A stretch of DNA of 34,203 nt, from the NCBI GenBank assembly GCA_004524725.1, contig SDNW01000014.1, positions 1-34,203 on the forward strand, read 5' to 3'. Below the pieces are notes generated by a model. The model was not told the DNA's origin. It was given only the letters and a program-made list of their open reading frames with translations, and made no database searches. Positions 25,852 through 33,919 of this stretch are shown in pieces; position 1 is the first letter of the stretch; every line of letters starts with the position of its first letter. A program made the translations under genes and the position numbers. This DNA comes from Promethearchaeota archaeon (lineage in GTDB: Archaea; Asgardarchaeota; Lokiarchaeia; Sigyniarchaeales; SOKP01).

Positions 25852-27990
25852 TTACTTTCTCTTTCTCATCATTACGTAAATAAGCCCAACAGATGTAGCA
25901 ATAGAAACAGACAACATGATATATACCGAAAATCCGGGTATTGCAGGTGGTGTTGGTTCCCATCCTACATACTTAATATGCGTAAAATCTCCAACAATCC
26001 TTGGCATTCCAGTATAGAATTCGAACTCGCGTACTTCCCATTCTCTCCTATAAACCCATCCCCAATCACCTTGGCATATCCACATCCATGGATACTGGTA
26101 GTCTTGCAATGTTAATCCAATGTTATCATAACATTCTTGTCTTACGGTACGGTTTGAAAAATAGATTTGATCTATCCAGTCTGTGACATTATCAAGATAA
26201 TTAAAAGCTAGGTTCCAACCTACTGTATATGGACCCGGATACTTGAAATAGGCATTGATGTGTGCGTGACCTATCTCAGTCGGTGCTATAGCAAAAGTCG
26301 TTGGCCATACTTGAGCACTAAACGATCCTCCAGGAACATATAAGATTTGTATCCATACAGAAGCTAATTCATGAGACGAATCATCATAATAAGCCATTCC
26401 TATATTATGGAGAGCAGTTGCCACATAATCTTGAAGAACTTGCTGAAGTGCAGTTGTATCCCAATAGAAATCAACCGTATAGATGGGATTGCTGTTTGCA
26501 ACATTTTGCCAATCTTGATCGGTACTAGTTTCATTTAAGTTTCTTGCAGCACATTCAGTTGGATATTGAGCAAGTATAGCTTCTCGTGCGATTGTAAGAT
26601 TGAGATATGGCATAGGAATATCATAATTAGCATAGGTCATATTGTTACCAAGATAACTCTTCATACGCGTCGCCCGCCCGCTATAAGCAGTCTGTATAAA
26701 TCCTTCATAGTCGAATGCATATGAGATTGCTTTCCGTAGTAAGCGCGGGATTCCATTGGGCTGGTAGGGGACATATGGGTCTCCGGCATCGTAATTGGTT
26801 TTCCATTCTGTATCATTAATACAATTCAATACCATTATGAATGGGTAATCTCCAATCGGGTTTTCATAATAGGTAATATCAGCTTGTGCCATAACTTCGC
26901 TATAAACAAAATTAAATCCAGTAGTATCTTCAGACATATCTATAGCACCAGTTTTCATGGCTAAATTACGTGCTTGCGTACCATCTGCATCGGGTGTAAA
27001 TAACACAAATTGTAGTTCATCGATTTCAAACCAACCGACACTTTCAAGAGCTTCTTTATTCCAATAATTTTCGTTCTTCACCATTTTGCCAGTTTGCGCA
27101 ACTGCATCCCAATGATCAAATATATATGGTCCCGTTCCAACCAAGTGCTGGAAGGTCTCATCCTGAGGAAAAGAGGGATTTTCTCCAAAACCATAAATCG
27201 GTTTATCCCAGTAATCCGCATAAGCTTCCTTCGATATCATTAAAATATAATGTTGAGGATTAGTTGCTAAAAGCTCCCAGACTGAAAAAGAAGCCCAATC
27301 ATTAAAGTTGATTCTAATTTTTCCTCCTCCATTAGGTCCTCCGGCTTCTAGGATGGTTACATTCTCATATTTAGGAAAAGTCCCATTTAATAAAGGATTA
27401 GTAGCAACAATGCCATTATAGGAAGGCATTTTGCCAATATAAGAGGACATGTTCCAACTCGGAGTGTAAAAATCTACATAATCACTCGCTTCTTCCCAAA
27501 AATCATAATAATAAAGCATATCTCCATTTCCCGTTAAATTACCCGAAACTATGATGATTCGATCCAGATTCCATTTTGCGACTGAAGCATTCCATTTTGA
27601 GCCATCATGGAAGGTTACATTCTCTCGTAACGTTAAATTAACTGCCTTAATACCTCCTCCATTAACAAATCCTTTTGCATTTTGTTCTGCTGGCCAATAT
27701 TCGAAGTCCCAGTCGGTTGCGAGCACTGGTTCTAATTCAGAGTAATCTCCTTCCCAATTAGCAGGATATCTTACAAAACCCTCCAAAGAGCACATACGGG
27801 TCACATCAGCGTTAGATGCACGACGAATTACTGGATCCCAATCTCCGCCTGCTGCAGTTATCTGGACACCTAACCTAAAGACTACTTTGTCATCTTGAGC
27901 GGTTTGAGGATCTGCCATAACCGGGATAAATGGTAGAGAAAAAGAACTAACGAATAAAATCAAGACTAAAATTTTTATATTTTTTCTCAT
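25852..27990 (-). CDS. Peptide ABC transporter substrate-binding protein with C-terminal surface anchor
   Basis: Extracellular solute-binding protein of the SBP_bac_5 (Opp/Dpp) family, 712 residues. A signal peptide (basic MRKNIK, hydrophobic 7-23, likely cleavage after VMA at 26) is followed by the binding domain. Family features include NLTLRENVTFHDGSKWNAS, where the HDG motif is typical, and VGTGPYIFDHWD. The C-terminus (682-712) has an Ile-Pro-Gly-Phe motif, one membrane helix (SVYIMLSVSIATSVGLIYVM) and a MMRKRK tail. This is the layout of PGF-CTERM-like archaeal anchors, so the protein is held on the cell surface. It is separate from the permease/ATPase operon but is the obvious partner. 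Its promoter shares a 69-bp element with the M24-like gene. Confidence 0.92.
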   Translation of the reverse strand: MRKNIKILVLILFVSSFSLPFIPVMADPQTAQDDKVVFRLGVQITAAGGDWDPVIRRASNADVTRMCSLEGFVRYPANWEGDYSELEPVLATDWDFEYWPAEQNAKGFVNGGGIKAVNLTLRENVTFHDGSKWNASVAKWNLDRIIIVSGNLTGNGDMLYYYDFWEEASDYVDFYTPSWNMSSYIGKMPSYNGIVATNPLLNGTFPKYENVTILEAGGPNGGGKIRINFNDWASFSVWELLATNPQHYILMISKEAYADYWDKPIYGFGENPSFPQDETFQHLVGTGPYIFDHWDAVAQTGKMVKNENYWNKEALESVGWFEIDELQFVLFTPDADGTQARNLAMKTGAIDMSEDTTGFNFVYSEVMAQADITYYENPIGDYPFIMVLNCINDTEWKTNYDAGDPYVPYQPNGIPRLLRKAISYAFDYEGFIQTAYSGRATRMKSYLGNNMTYANYDIPMPYLNLTIAREAILAQYPTECAARNLNETSTDQDWQNVANSNPIYTVDFYWDTTALQQVLQDYVATALHNIGMAYYDDSSHELASVWIQILYVPGGSFSAQVWPTTFAIAPTEIGHAHINAYFKYPGPYTVGWNLAFNYLDNVTDWIDQIYFSNRTVRQECYDNIGLTLQDYQYPWMWICQGDWGWVYRREWEVREFEFYTGMPRIVGDFTHIKYVGWEPTPPAIPGFSVYIMLSVSIATSVGLIYVMMRKRK

Positions 27991-28019
27991 TGTTATTCTT
28001 TCCAGTGTTTGTTATTTTT

Positions 28020-28088
28020 TTTTTTAAATATACAGTATGCATTAAACATACTTAGAATTTAATACGATGCGAGAGTATTTAAACTTTT
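28020..28088 (-). promoter_or_regulatory. Promoter with palindromic element, copy 2
   Basis: On the minus strand: TATA core AAAAGTTTAAATA (28088 to 28076), GCATCGTAT (28070 to 28062), the palindrome GTATGTTTAATGCATAC (28051 to 28035), then an identical AT-rich flank down to 28020. Spacing of all parts equals that of copy 1, including the 10 nt between GCATCGTAT and the palindrome. The binding-protein gene starts at 27990, about 45 nt downstream of the palindrome. Confidence 0.75.
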
Positions 28089-28325
28089 CATAAATTACAA
28101 AGCTTCGAAAAACACTACAAAAATTTTTAATATTTACTCATTTTAAACTCAATAAAATTGTCATATAAACATTTTCAGCAAGAAAATCGATTGATTCGAA
28201 TTCAGCTAGTTTAGATTTAAAGTTTAAAATGTTTTTTATACTTTTTATTAAGATAAATGCGTTTTAGGAGAATTGAGATATATTTTGGTTATTCTGTTAT
28301 TAATGAAAATACCCCTCCTAAAGCT
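28089..28325. other. Intergenic region with only a short inverted repeat
   Basis: AT-rich sequence between the binding-protein promoter and the next gene's stop. The only structure seen is TTTAGGAG (28263-28270) and CTCCTAAA (28315-28322), an 8-bp inverted repeat with a 44-nt loop, without a convincing terminator T tract on the minus strand. No gene is visible. Confidence 0.4.
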
Positions 28326-29339
28326 TTATTTTATATGAGTTATAGAATTTAAAACTCCTTCAATATTTACTTCATTTAAATCTGATAACCAATTATATTT
28401 ATCTAAATCATTATCTTCTATCTTTTCTGAACTTAAAAGTATGATCACATTATTTTCCAAAAGAAAAGAAGGACATAATAGCTCAATTTCATTTTTTTCA
28501 AGTAAAGTTATATTCTGTATCATACATTCTTGTAAATCGTCATACAATAACAGTGGAATATACTTTGCTACCCTACTATCATAATTTTTTATAATATCAT
28601 TGCTAAAATCCTTTTTGTTTGGAAAACTAATATCAGAAAAATTAAATACTTCAATATCGATGAGTTCTGGGTGATATTCCATCTTTTTAACGATATTAAG
28701 CTTTTCTCTGCTTTTGGTTTTTTTTTCTCGATATAGTTTTACACTTTCTTGAGAATCTTTTATTTCAACTAAAATCTTATTCTTTAACATTTTTTCTTTG
28801 CAAAGATTATTAACAATTTCGCAATATTCTATAGCTGCTCCAGTTATATCCTCTTCATTTATCCTTGCCTTTATAATCGTATATAAATATGCTTTTAAAA
28901 AAGCTGAAAAATCTTCTTCAATCTGACGTAGATTACCATAAAGATACCTTGAGTTTTCCCACCATTCTTCAGCTTTTTGTTTCTTAAGGGAGCGCAATAG
29001 TCGCTGTTGAGAGCGAATTTCTGTGAAAAAAAGCAAATTTTCAATTCCTAGTTGGATAAAAGGTATTGGATTAATGATAGCTAAAATTGATTCATTTAGG
29101 GGAAATGATACTGGAGAATTAGGACGAATAATTATCGAACTTTCTCCGTTAAATACACGATCCACTCTCATTGGTAAAGGCATAATTGGATTATTTTTAA
29201 TATGTTTAGCTAAAGCTAAGGAGTGAGGAGTCTCAAAAATTTTAAGATCAACAGGATAGATATCAATAAAGAAGAAAAAGGGGGAAGCATCAGATCGATA
29301 GGTTTTAAATTTATAATGAGCTTTATCAGTTTGGAACAT
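28326..29339 (-). CDS. Uncharacterised soluble protein
   Basis: I do not recognise this 337-residue protein. It has no signal peptide and no clear membrane helix. The N-terminal third (about 1-105) is rich in Pro and beta-like hydrophobic stretches (NPIMPLPMRVDRVFNGESSI), the middle (about 105-220) is helical and charged (IRSQQRLLRSLKKQKAEEWW; REKKTKSREKLNIVKKMEYH), and the C-terminal third (about 225-337) again has alternating strands, ending in an acidic region. The start is ATG at 29337-29339. It stands alone between the peptide-binding protein and hydratase genes, transcribed towards the former. Codon use looks like its neighbours, so it is probably a real lineage-specific gene. Confidence 0.7.
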   Translation of the reverse strand: MFQTDKAHYKFKTYRSDASPFFFFIDIYPVDLKIFETPHSLALAKHIKNNPIMPLPMRVDRVFNGESSIIIRPNSPVSFPLNESILAIINPIPFIQLGIENLLFFTEIRSQQRLLRSLKKQKAEEWWENSRYLYGNLRQIEEDFSAFLKAYLYTIIKARINEEDITGAAIEYCEIVNNLCKEKMLKNKILVEIKDSQESVKLYREKKTKSREKLNIVKKMEYHPELIDIEVFNFSDISFPNKKDFSNDIIKNYDSRVAKYIPLLLYDDLQECMIQNITLLEKNEIELLCPSFLLENNVIILLSSEKIEDNDLDKYNWLSDLNEVNIEGVLNSITHIK

Positions 29340-29701
29340 TGAATACCAATTTTAGTTTTTCTGGTTAAAAAAATTTTGTTAATTGTTTAATAATCCTAAT
29401 AGAAATAACAAAAGTTCAATAATGATATCAAATAAAATCCGAAAATATTTATTATTATTCTTTTCAAAATCCTTGTTATTAGTAGTAAAGTAATTTTTCA
29501 TGATAATTAATACCAGAAAAATAAAAATGAGAAATTTAGATAACATTTTATTTGGAAGGGAAGTAATATTAATTCTTGTAATAAATATGTTTCAAAGGGA
29601 GCGAGTGCCGTTTTGGAAAAACAAAAGAAAAGCCTTAATTTTATAGAAAATAAAGAAGAAATAATCATTAATACGCAAAAAAATAAAAAAGTGAAGGTAT
29701 A
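29340..29701. other. Intergenic region between divergent genes
   Basis: About 360 bp of AT-rich DNA that should contain promoters for the uncharacterised gene (minus) and the hydratase gene (plus). Two tiny frames exist (39 codons from ATG 29527; 33 codons from TTG 29613, overlapping the hydratase start) but neither has support. No repeat or structured RNA was recognised. Confidence 0.4.
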
Positions 29702-30541
29702 TTGTCTGAATTAAATTTTGATGTTATTGGAAAAGAATTCCCCCAAGTAACTTTTAAATACAATTGGAAAGATGTTGTACTTTACGCTTTAGGCATTGGG
29801 GCTAAGATTGACGAATTAGATTTTCTATATGAAAATCATCCTGAAGGTCTAAAAGTATTCCCAAGCTTTGCTTGTATAGTTGCAGGAACAGCACTTCAAC
29901 TCAATAGAATCGGAAAAATCGATTTTTCGCATTTTGTTCATGGAGAACAATTAATTAAGCTTTACCACCCCTTTTCAGCTTCTGACAAGATTTTATGCAA
30001 TACAGAAGTTGAAAATATATATGATAAAGGAAAAGCTGCAGTTATTCACATGAATGTTTCAGGTTTCAATACAAAGCAAGAACATATATTTGATACTAAA
30101 TGGGTTTTCTTTTATCTTAAAGGAGGAGGATTTGGAGGTGATCCAGGTCCTAAAACTGAACCCATAAACCCACCCGCAAGACTGAAACCAGATTTTACAA
30201 TATCATATAAAACTCAAGAAAATCAAGCCGCTTTATACAGACTTAATGGAGATATTAACCCTCTGCATATAGATCCGGAATTTGCTAGTAGAAGTGGACA
30301 ATTTAAAGGGCCTATCCTCCATGGATTATGTACGTATGGGTTTGCTACAAAAGCTATAGTGCATGGAATTTGCGAAGGAGATGTTACACGACTAAAAGAA
30401 TTCAAGGCACGATTTACCAGTGAAGTTTATCCGGGTGAAATATTAACTACACAAGGTTGGAAAGATAATAAACGCTATATAATTCAAGTGAAAACAGACC
30501 GAAGTATTGTTCTAGGAAATGCTTATGCTGTTATCGAATAA
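29702..30541 (+). CDS. Hydratase-2 (MaoC-like) enoyl-CoA hydratase
   Basis: Double hot-dog protein of 279 residues, the layout of (R)-specific 2-enoyl-CoA hydratase 2. The N-terminal half (about 1-145) has DVVLYALGIGAK; the C-terminal half (about 165-279) carries the hydratase-2 motif YRLNGDINPLHIDPEFA (179-195) with catalytic Asp184 and His189, followed by GPILHGLCTYGFATKA. These stretches closely recall the hydratase domain of eukaryotic peroxisomal multifunctional enzyme 2. It would make (R)-3-hydroxyacyl-CoA, opposite in stereochemistry to the crotonase product. The start is TTG at 29702, since a stop lies just upstream in frame and no ATG is available; GTGA lies 7 nt before it. Its stop is one base from the convergent dehydratase stop. 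Confidence 0.92.
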   Translation: MSELNFDVIGKEFPQVTFKYNWKDVVLYALGIGAKIDELDFLYENHPEGLKVFPSFACIVAGTALQLNRIGKIDFSHFVHGEQLIKLYHPFSASDKILCNTEVENIYDKGKAAVIHMNVSGFNTKQEHIFDTKWVFFYLKGGGFGGDPGPKTEPINPPARLKPDFTISYKTQENQAALYRLNGDINPLHIDPEFASRSGQFKGPILHGLCTYGFATKAIVHGICEGDVTRLKEFKARFTSEVYPGEILTTQGWKDNKRYIIQVKTDRSIVLGNAYAVIE

Positions 30542-30542
30542 A

Positions 30543-31988
30543 TTAATCGATTTCAAGAATATTTTTTGCCAACTTTTTTTTATCTTCTAAATTGGCTTGT
30601 CGTGATATCATAATCCTTTGTGCTTGGGGGGATCCCGCACCATGCATAGATTCTGTTCGGTAACTCACCGAAGCTACGCCCATTGTTAAATTTTCAATAA
30701 ATCGTAATACTTTATATCTATCTTCAGCACAAGCACCTTCACAGGTAGTCAGATATTTCTCGATTAAATGTCCTACTTCTTTTGAATTGAAATCTGCCTG
30801 AGAGGGCATCGTACAAATCATTCCACCCGCTAAATCTTCAGCTAATCGCCCAATCTCATAAGGAAATCGCGTAACATTTTGTTTACAGACATTAGCCAAA
30901 AGCATATCCATTTCATAATTACCTGCTTCTCTTTTAAATCCTAAAGAACTGCACGCTATTCCACAACTATATAACGTTTCATTTAAATGGATCATTTCGA
31001 CGAGTTTATCCTTTATGTGGGATGATTTTTCAGTACCATGATATTCTGAAACTAAGGCTGCAGCACCTATTAATACATCTCCTACACCCACTTTGCATCC
31101 TCCATATGATTGCCGATGAAAGCCCGCAAATCGATTTACAAGTTCTCCAGAATATTCGATCTCTCCCTTCATAAAGATATTTTCTTTAGGAACAAAAACA
31201 TCATCAAATACAACAAATATTTCTTGACCGCCATATTTAAAATTCCCAATATCTAATTTTCCCTCTTCCATCTTTCTTGTATCACAAGATTGTCTTCCAT
31301 ATATCATGGTAATTCCTTTTGCGTTGGTATCAATTCCAAAGCTAACTGCATAAGGCGCCTCACCTTCTCTTAATCTAAGGGTTGGCATGACTATCGCTCG
31401 ATGGGAATTGAGAAAACCTGTTTGATGGACTTTAGCGCCTCTTACGATTATGCCCTCATCATTTTCCTTAACCATATGCAGAAATGCATCAGGATCTGGT
31501 TGATCTTTAGGTCTTTTACTTCTATCCCCTTTTGTATCGGTCATTGCCCCATCCACCATGAGATCTTGGTTCTGAACTTCAATCCAGTACTTTTTGAAAC
31601 GTTCATGATAATTAGTATTGTATTTTTTATCCATTTCATAGGTAATACTATAAAGGGCATTTGCAGTATCAAACCCAACGCATCTCTGAAAGCAACATGA
31701 TGTTTTTTGTCCAAGTAATCTTTGCATTTTTACTTTTTTAATCAAATCATCGGTTGATTGGTGTATATGAGTAAAACGATTAATTTTTTCTCCCGTAAGA
31801 TGAGATTTTGCTGTCATTAAATCCTGATATTCTTCCATTTGGGCTAATTCATAGATCTTCATTACAGTATTAATTGATGGTCTAACAATAGGATGATTCC
31901 AGAAATCCTCTACTTTTTCACCAAACATATAGAGATTTACCGGTCGTTTTATACTTTCTAAATATTCTTCTGGGGTTTTTAATGGCAT
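30543..31988 (-). CDS. abfD: 4-Hydroxybutyryl-CoA dehydratase / vinylacetyl-CoA isomerase
   Basis: FAD and 4Fe-4S enzyme that dehydrates 4-hydroxybutyryl-CoA to crotonyl-CoA through a ketyl radical, and isomerises vinylacetyl-CoA. At 481 residues it fits the family. All four expected cluster ligands are present with the known spacing: Cys99 and Cys103 (CFQRC), His291 and Cys298 (HRQSYGGC). Thr190 (HQTG), Glu256 (GGQE) and Lys299 next to the last ligand also match residues described for the Clostridium enzyme. This separates it from the flavin-only 4-hydroxyphenylacetate 3-hydroxylases of the same superfamily. Start is ATG 31988. It is convergent with the hydratase-2 gene. The crotonyl-CoA product could enter the hydratase, dehydrogenase and thiolase encoded at 10.5-16.3 kb. 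Confidence 0.9.
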   Translation of the reverse strand: MPLKTPEEYLESIKRPVNLYMFGEKVEDFWNHPIVRPSINTVMKIYELAQMEEYQDLMTAKSHLTGEKINRFTHIHQSTDDLIKKVKMQRLLGQKTSCCFQRCVGFDTANALYSITYEMDKKYNTNYHERFKKYWIEVQNQDLMVDGAMTDTKGDRSKRPKDQPDPDAFLHMVKENDEGIIVRGAKVHQTGFLNSHRAIVMPTLRLREGEAPYAVSFGIDTNAKGITMIYGRQSCDTRKMEEGKLDIGNFKYGGQEIFVVFDDVFVPKENIFMKGEIEYSGELVNRFAGFHRQSYGGCKVGVGDVLIGAAALVSEYHGTEKSSHIKDKLVEMIHLNETLYSCGIACSSLGFKREAGNYEMDMLLANVCKQNVTRFPYEIGRLAEDLAGGMICTMPSQADFNSKEVGHLIEKYLTTCEGACAEDRYKVLRFIENLTMGVASVSYRTESMHGAGSPQAQRIMISRQANLEDKKKLAKNILEID

Positions 31989-32121
31989 TTTTAAAAATAA
32001 CCTATATGATTTTCTATTTTGTAATAGAAATTGATTTTATTAATAAAACTAACTCAAATATCAATTAATTAGTTTTTTATTTATAGTTATTTCCATTTAA
32101 AGCATAATTTATAAAAAGACT

Positions 32122-33810
32122 TTATTCTTTCGATTTATGAGCTTTCATACATGCTTTTATGAATTCCATATATATGGGTGAAGGGTTGTAGGGGCGTGAT
32201 TTGAACTCAGGATGGAATTGGGTACCAATCATCCAATGATCTGCTCGATTTAATTCAATGCTATTGATTATCTCTCCCGTTTCGTCTCTACTTGAGACAA
32301 CTAATCCTTTTTGTTTTGCCTCTTCTGAAATAAATCGTCCTTTTATATGATAGCGATGCCGAAACCGCTCTAAAATTTCTTTTTCTTTATAAGCCTCATA
32401 TAATTTTGTATCTGGTTGGATGATAATTTTCTGGGCTCCTAATCTCATGGTTCCTCCTTTTTCAGTAATAGCTTCTTGACCCTTTAATAAATCCACAACG
32501 GGATATGGGGTATTTGGATCAATCTCTGTTGAATTAGCTCCGCTCAATCCTAAATATTTTCTACAAAAGGCTACGTAAAATAATTGTGCTCCAAAACATA
32601 TCCCCAGAAAGGGGCTTCTGTTCTCCATCGCATATTCAGCTGCTCGGATCATGCCCTCTACTGCTCTCTCTCCAAATCCAGGTGTTAATAAAATTCCATC
32701 ACAATCACTCAATTCTTTTTTAATGTCGATATCCTCAGCAAGATTTATCATTTTTAATTCTGGTTTACATCCTTGGTGAGCGGCAGCATGTTCTAAAGCT
32801 TCATTAATTGAGATATAAGAATCTGAGATGTTAAAATATTTACCCGGCATACCAATTCGCACAATTTTATTCGCGTTTTTATACATCTCAACCATTTTTA
32901 CCCATTCAGAATAATTTGTTACTTCACTAGCTTCACTAGACACTAATTTAGCTTTTAAGTCAATTAGTTCACAAATAATATCTCCTAACCCTTGTTGTTC
33001 AAAAAGGATAGGAAGCTCATATACTACCTCTAAGTCTGGATTTGAGATAACAGCCTTTTCAGGGACATTTGAATATAATGAAATTTTACGTTTTATATCC
33101 TTTGCTAAGGGAACTTCACTTCGACCAATGATTATATCTGGTTGTAACCCTAGACTTTGAAGCATTTTTACTGAATGTTGAGTAGGTTTAGATTTCTGTT
33201 GACCAACAGCTTTTGAATATGGAACAAGAGTAACATGAATGAATGCTGTTTGTTTTGGAAATTCTAGTTTAATTTGTCGAAATGCCTCTAAAAATATGCT
33301 TGACTCTAAATCACCTACTGTTCCTCCACATTCAATTAATAATACGTCTAATTCTTCCTTTTCAGAAATTTCGAACAATCGATTCTTAATTATATCTGTG
33401 ACATGAGGAATTATTTGGACTGTTTTTCCTAAAAATTTTCCTTTTCTTTCTTGTAAAATGGTCGAGAGGTAAATTTGACCAGAGGTTATATTATGAGAAG
33501 GATGCATTTCAATACCTAAAATACGGGAATAAGTCCCAAAATCTTGATCAATTTCGGAAATTCTATAGCTCCTTTCGTCGGATTCAAAGACAGGTTTAAA
33601 TTCCCATACATCTTCAGTGATAAAACACTCTCCATGCTCAGTTGGATTTAAAGTCCCAGGATCTATATTTAAATAAGGATCAATTTTTACCACTGATACT
33701 TTAAACCCTCTAAATTGTAGAACCTTACCAATACAGGCTGTTACTACTCCCTTTCCTATTCCCGACATAACTCCACCAGTTACAAAGCAGTATTTGCAAT
33801 CTGTAGCCAT
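32122..33810 (-). CDS. pyrG: CTP synthase
   Basis: Converts UTP, ATP and glutamine to CTP, the last step of pyrimidine nucleotide synthesis. At 562 residues it has an N-terminal synthetase domain (about 1-275; P-loop GGVMSGIGKG at 12-21; KPTQHSVK; CGGTVGDLES) and a C-terminal class I glutaminase domain (about 310-555; nucleophile Cys405 in GICFGAQ, His533/Glu535 in QFHPEF). Unusually, about 16 residues are inserted between Glu66-Asp67 and the Mg/nucleotide-binding stretch, which reads EIDQDFGTYSR (86-96) where most enzymes have ETDLDLGHYER directly after TEDGA. The acidic residues themselves are kept. AGGT precedes the ATG by about 8 nt. Confidence 0.96.
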   Translation of the reverse strand: MATDCKYCFVTGGVMSGIGKGVVTACIGKVLQFRGFKVSVVKIDPYLNIDPGTLNPTEHGECFITEDVWEFKPVFESDERSYRISEIDQDFGTYSRILGIEMHPSHNITSGQIYLSTILQERKGKFLGKTVQIIPHVTDIIKNRLFEISEKEELDVLLIECGGTVGDLESSIFLEAFRQIKLEFPKQTAFIHVTLVPYSKAVGQQKSKPTQHSVKMLQSLGLQPDIIIGRSEVPLAKDIKRKISLYSNVPEKAVISNPDLEVVYELPILFEQQGLGDIICELIDLKAKLVSSEASEVTNYSEWVKMVEMYKNANKIVRIGMPGKYFNISDSYISINEALEHAAAHQGCKPELKMINLAEDIDIKKELSDCDGILLTPGFGERAVEGMIRAAEYAMENRSPFLGICFGAQLFYVAFCRKYLGLSGANSTEIDPNTPYPVVDLLKGQEAITEKGGTMRLGAQKIIIQPDTKLYEAYKEKEILERFRHRYHIKGRFISEEAKQKGLVVSSRDETGEIINSIELNRADHWMIGTQFHPEFKSRPYNPSPIYMEFIKACMKAHKSKE

Positions 33811-33919
33811 CTTATTTACCTATTTTTATGCAATTTTGGTATTAATAGAAATTTCAAAATAAAAATATTAAATATAAACCACATCTAATAAGGATTTCGA
33901 GATATTAATGCATTAGGAT

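Noticed and set aside
28263..28322. TTTAGGAG/CTCCTAAA inverted repeat as a terminator or regulatory RNA
   Set aside because: Only 8 bp with a 44-nt loop and no matching T tract on the minus strand; kept only as a note for the intergenic region.
29527..29714. Two tiny frames (39 codons from ATG 29527 and 33 codons from TTG 29613)
   Set aside because: Lys/Asn/Ile-rich composition expected from AT-rich DNA, no family resemblance, and the second overlaps the well-supported hydratase-2 start.
30543..31988. 4-Hydroxyphenylacetate 3-hydroxylase as the identity of this gene
   Set aside because: The iron-sulfur ligands Cys99, Cys103, His291 and Cys298 are all present; the monooxygenases of the superfamily lack them.
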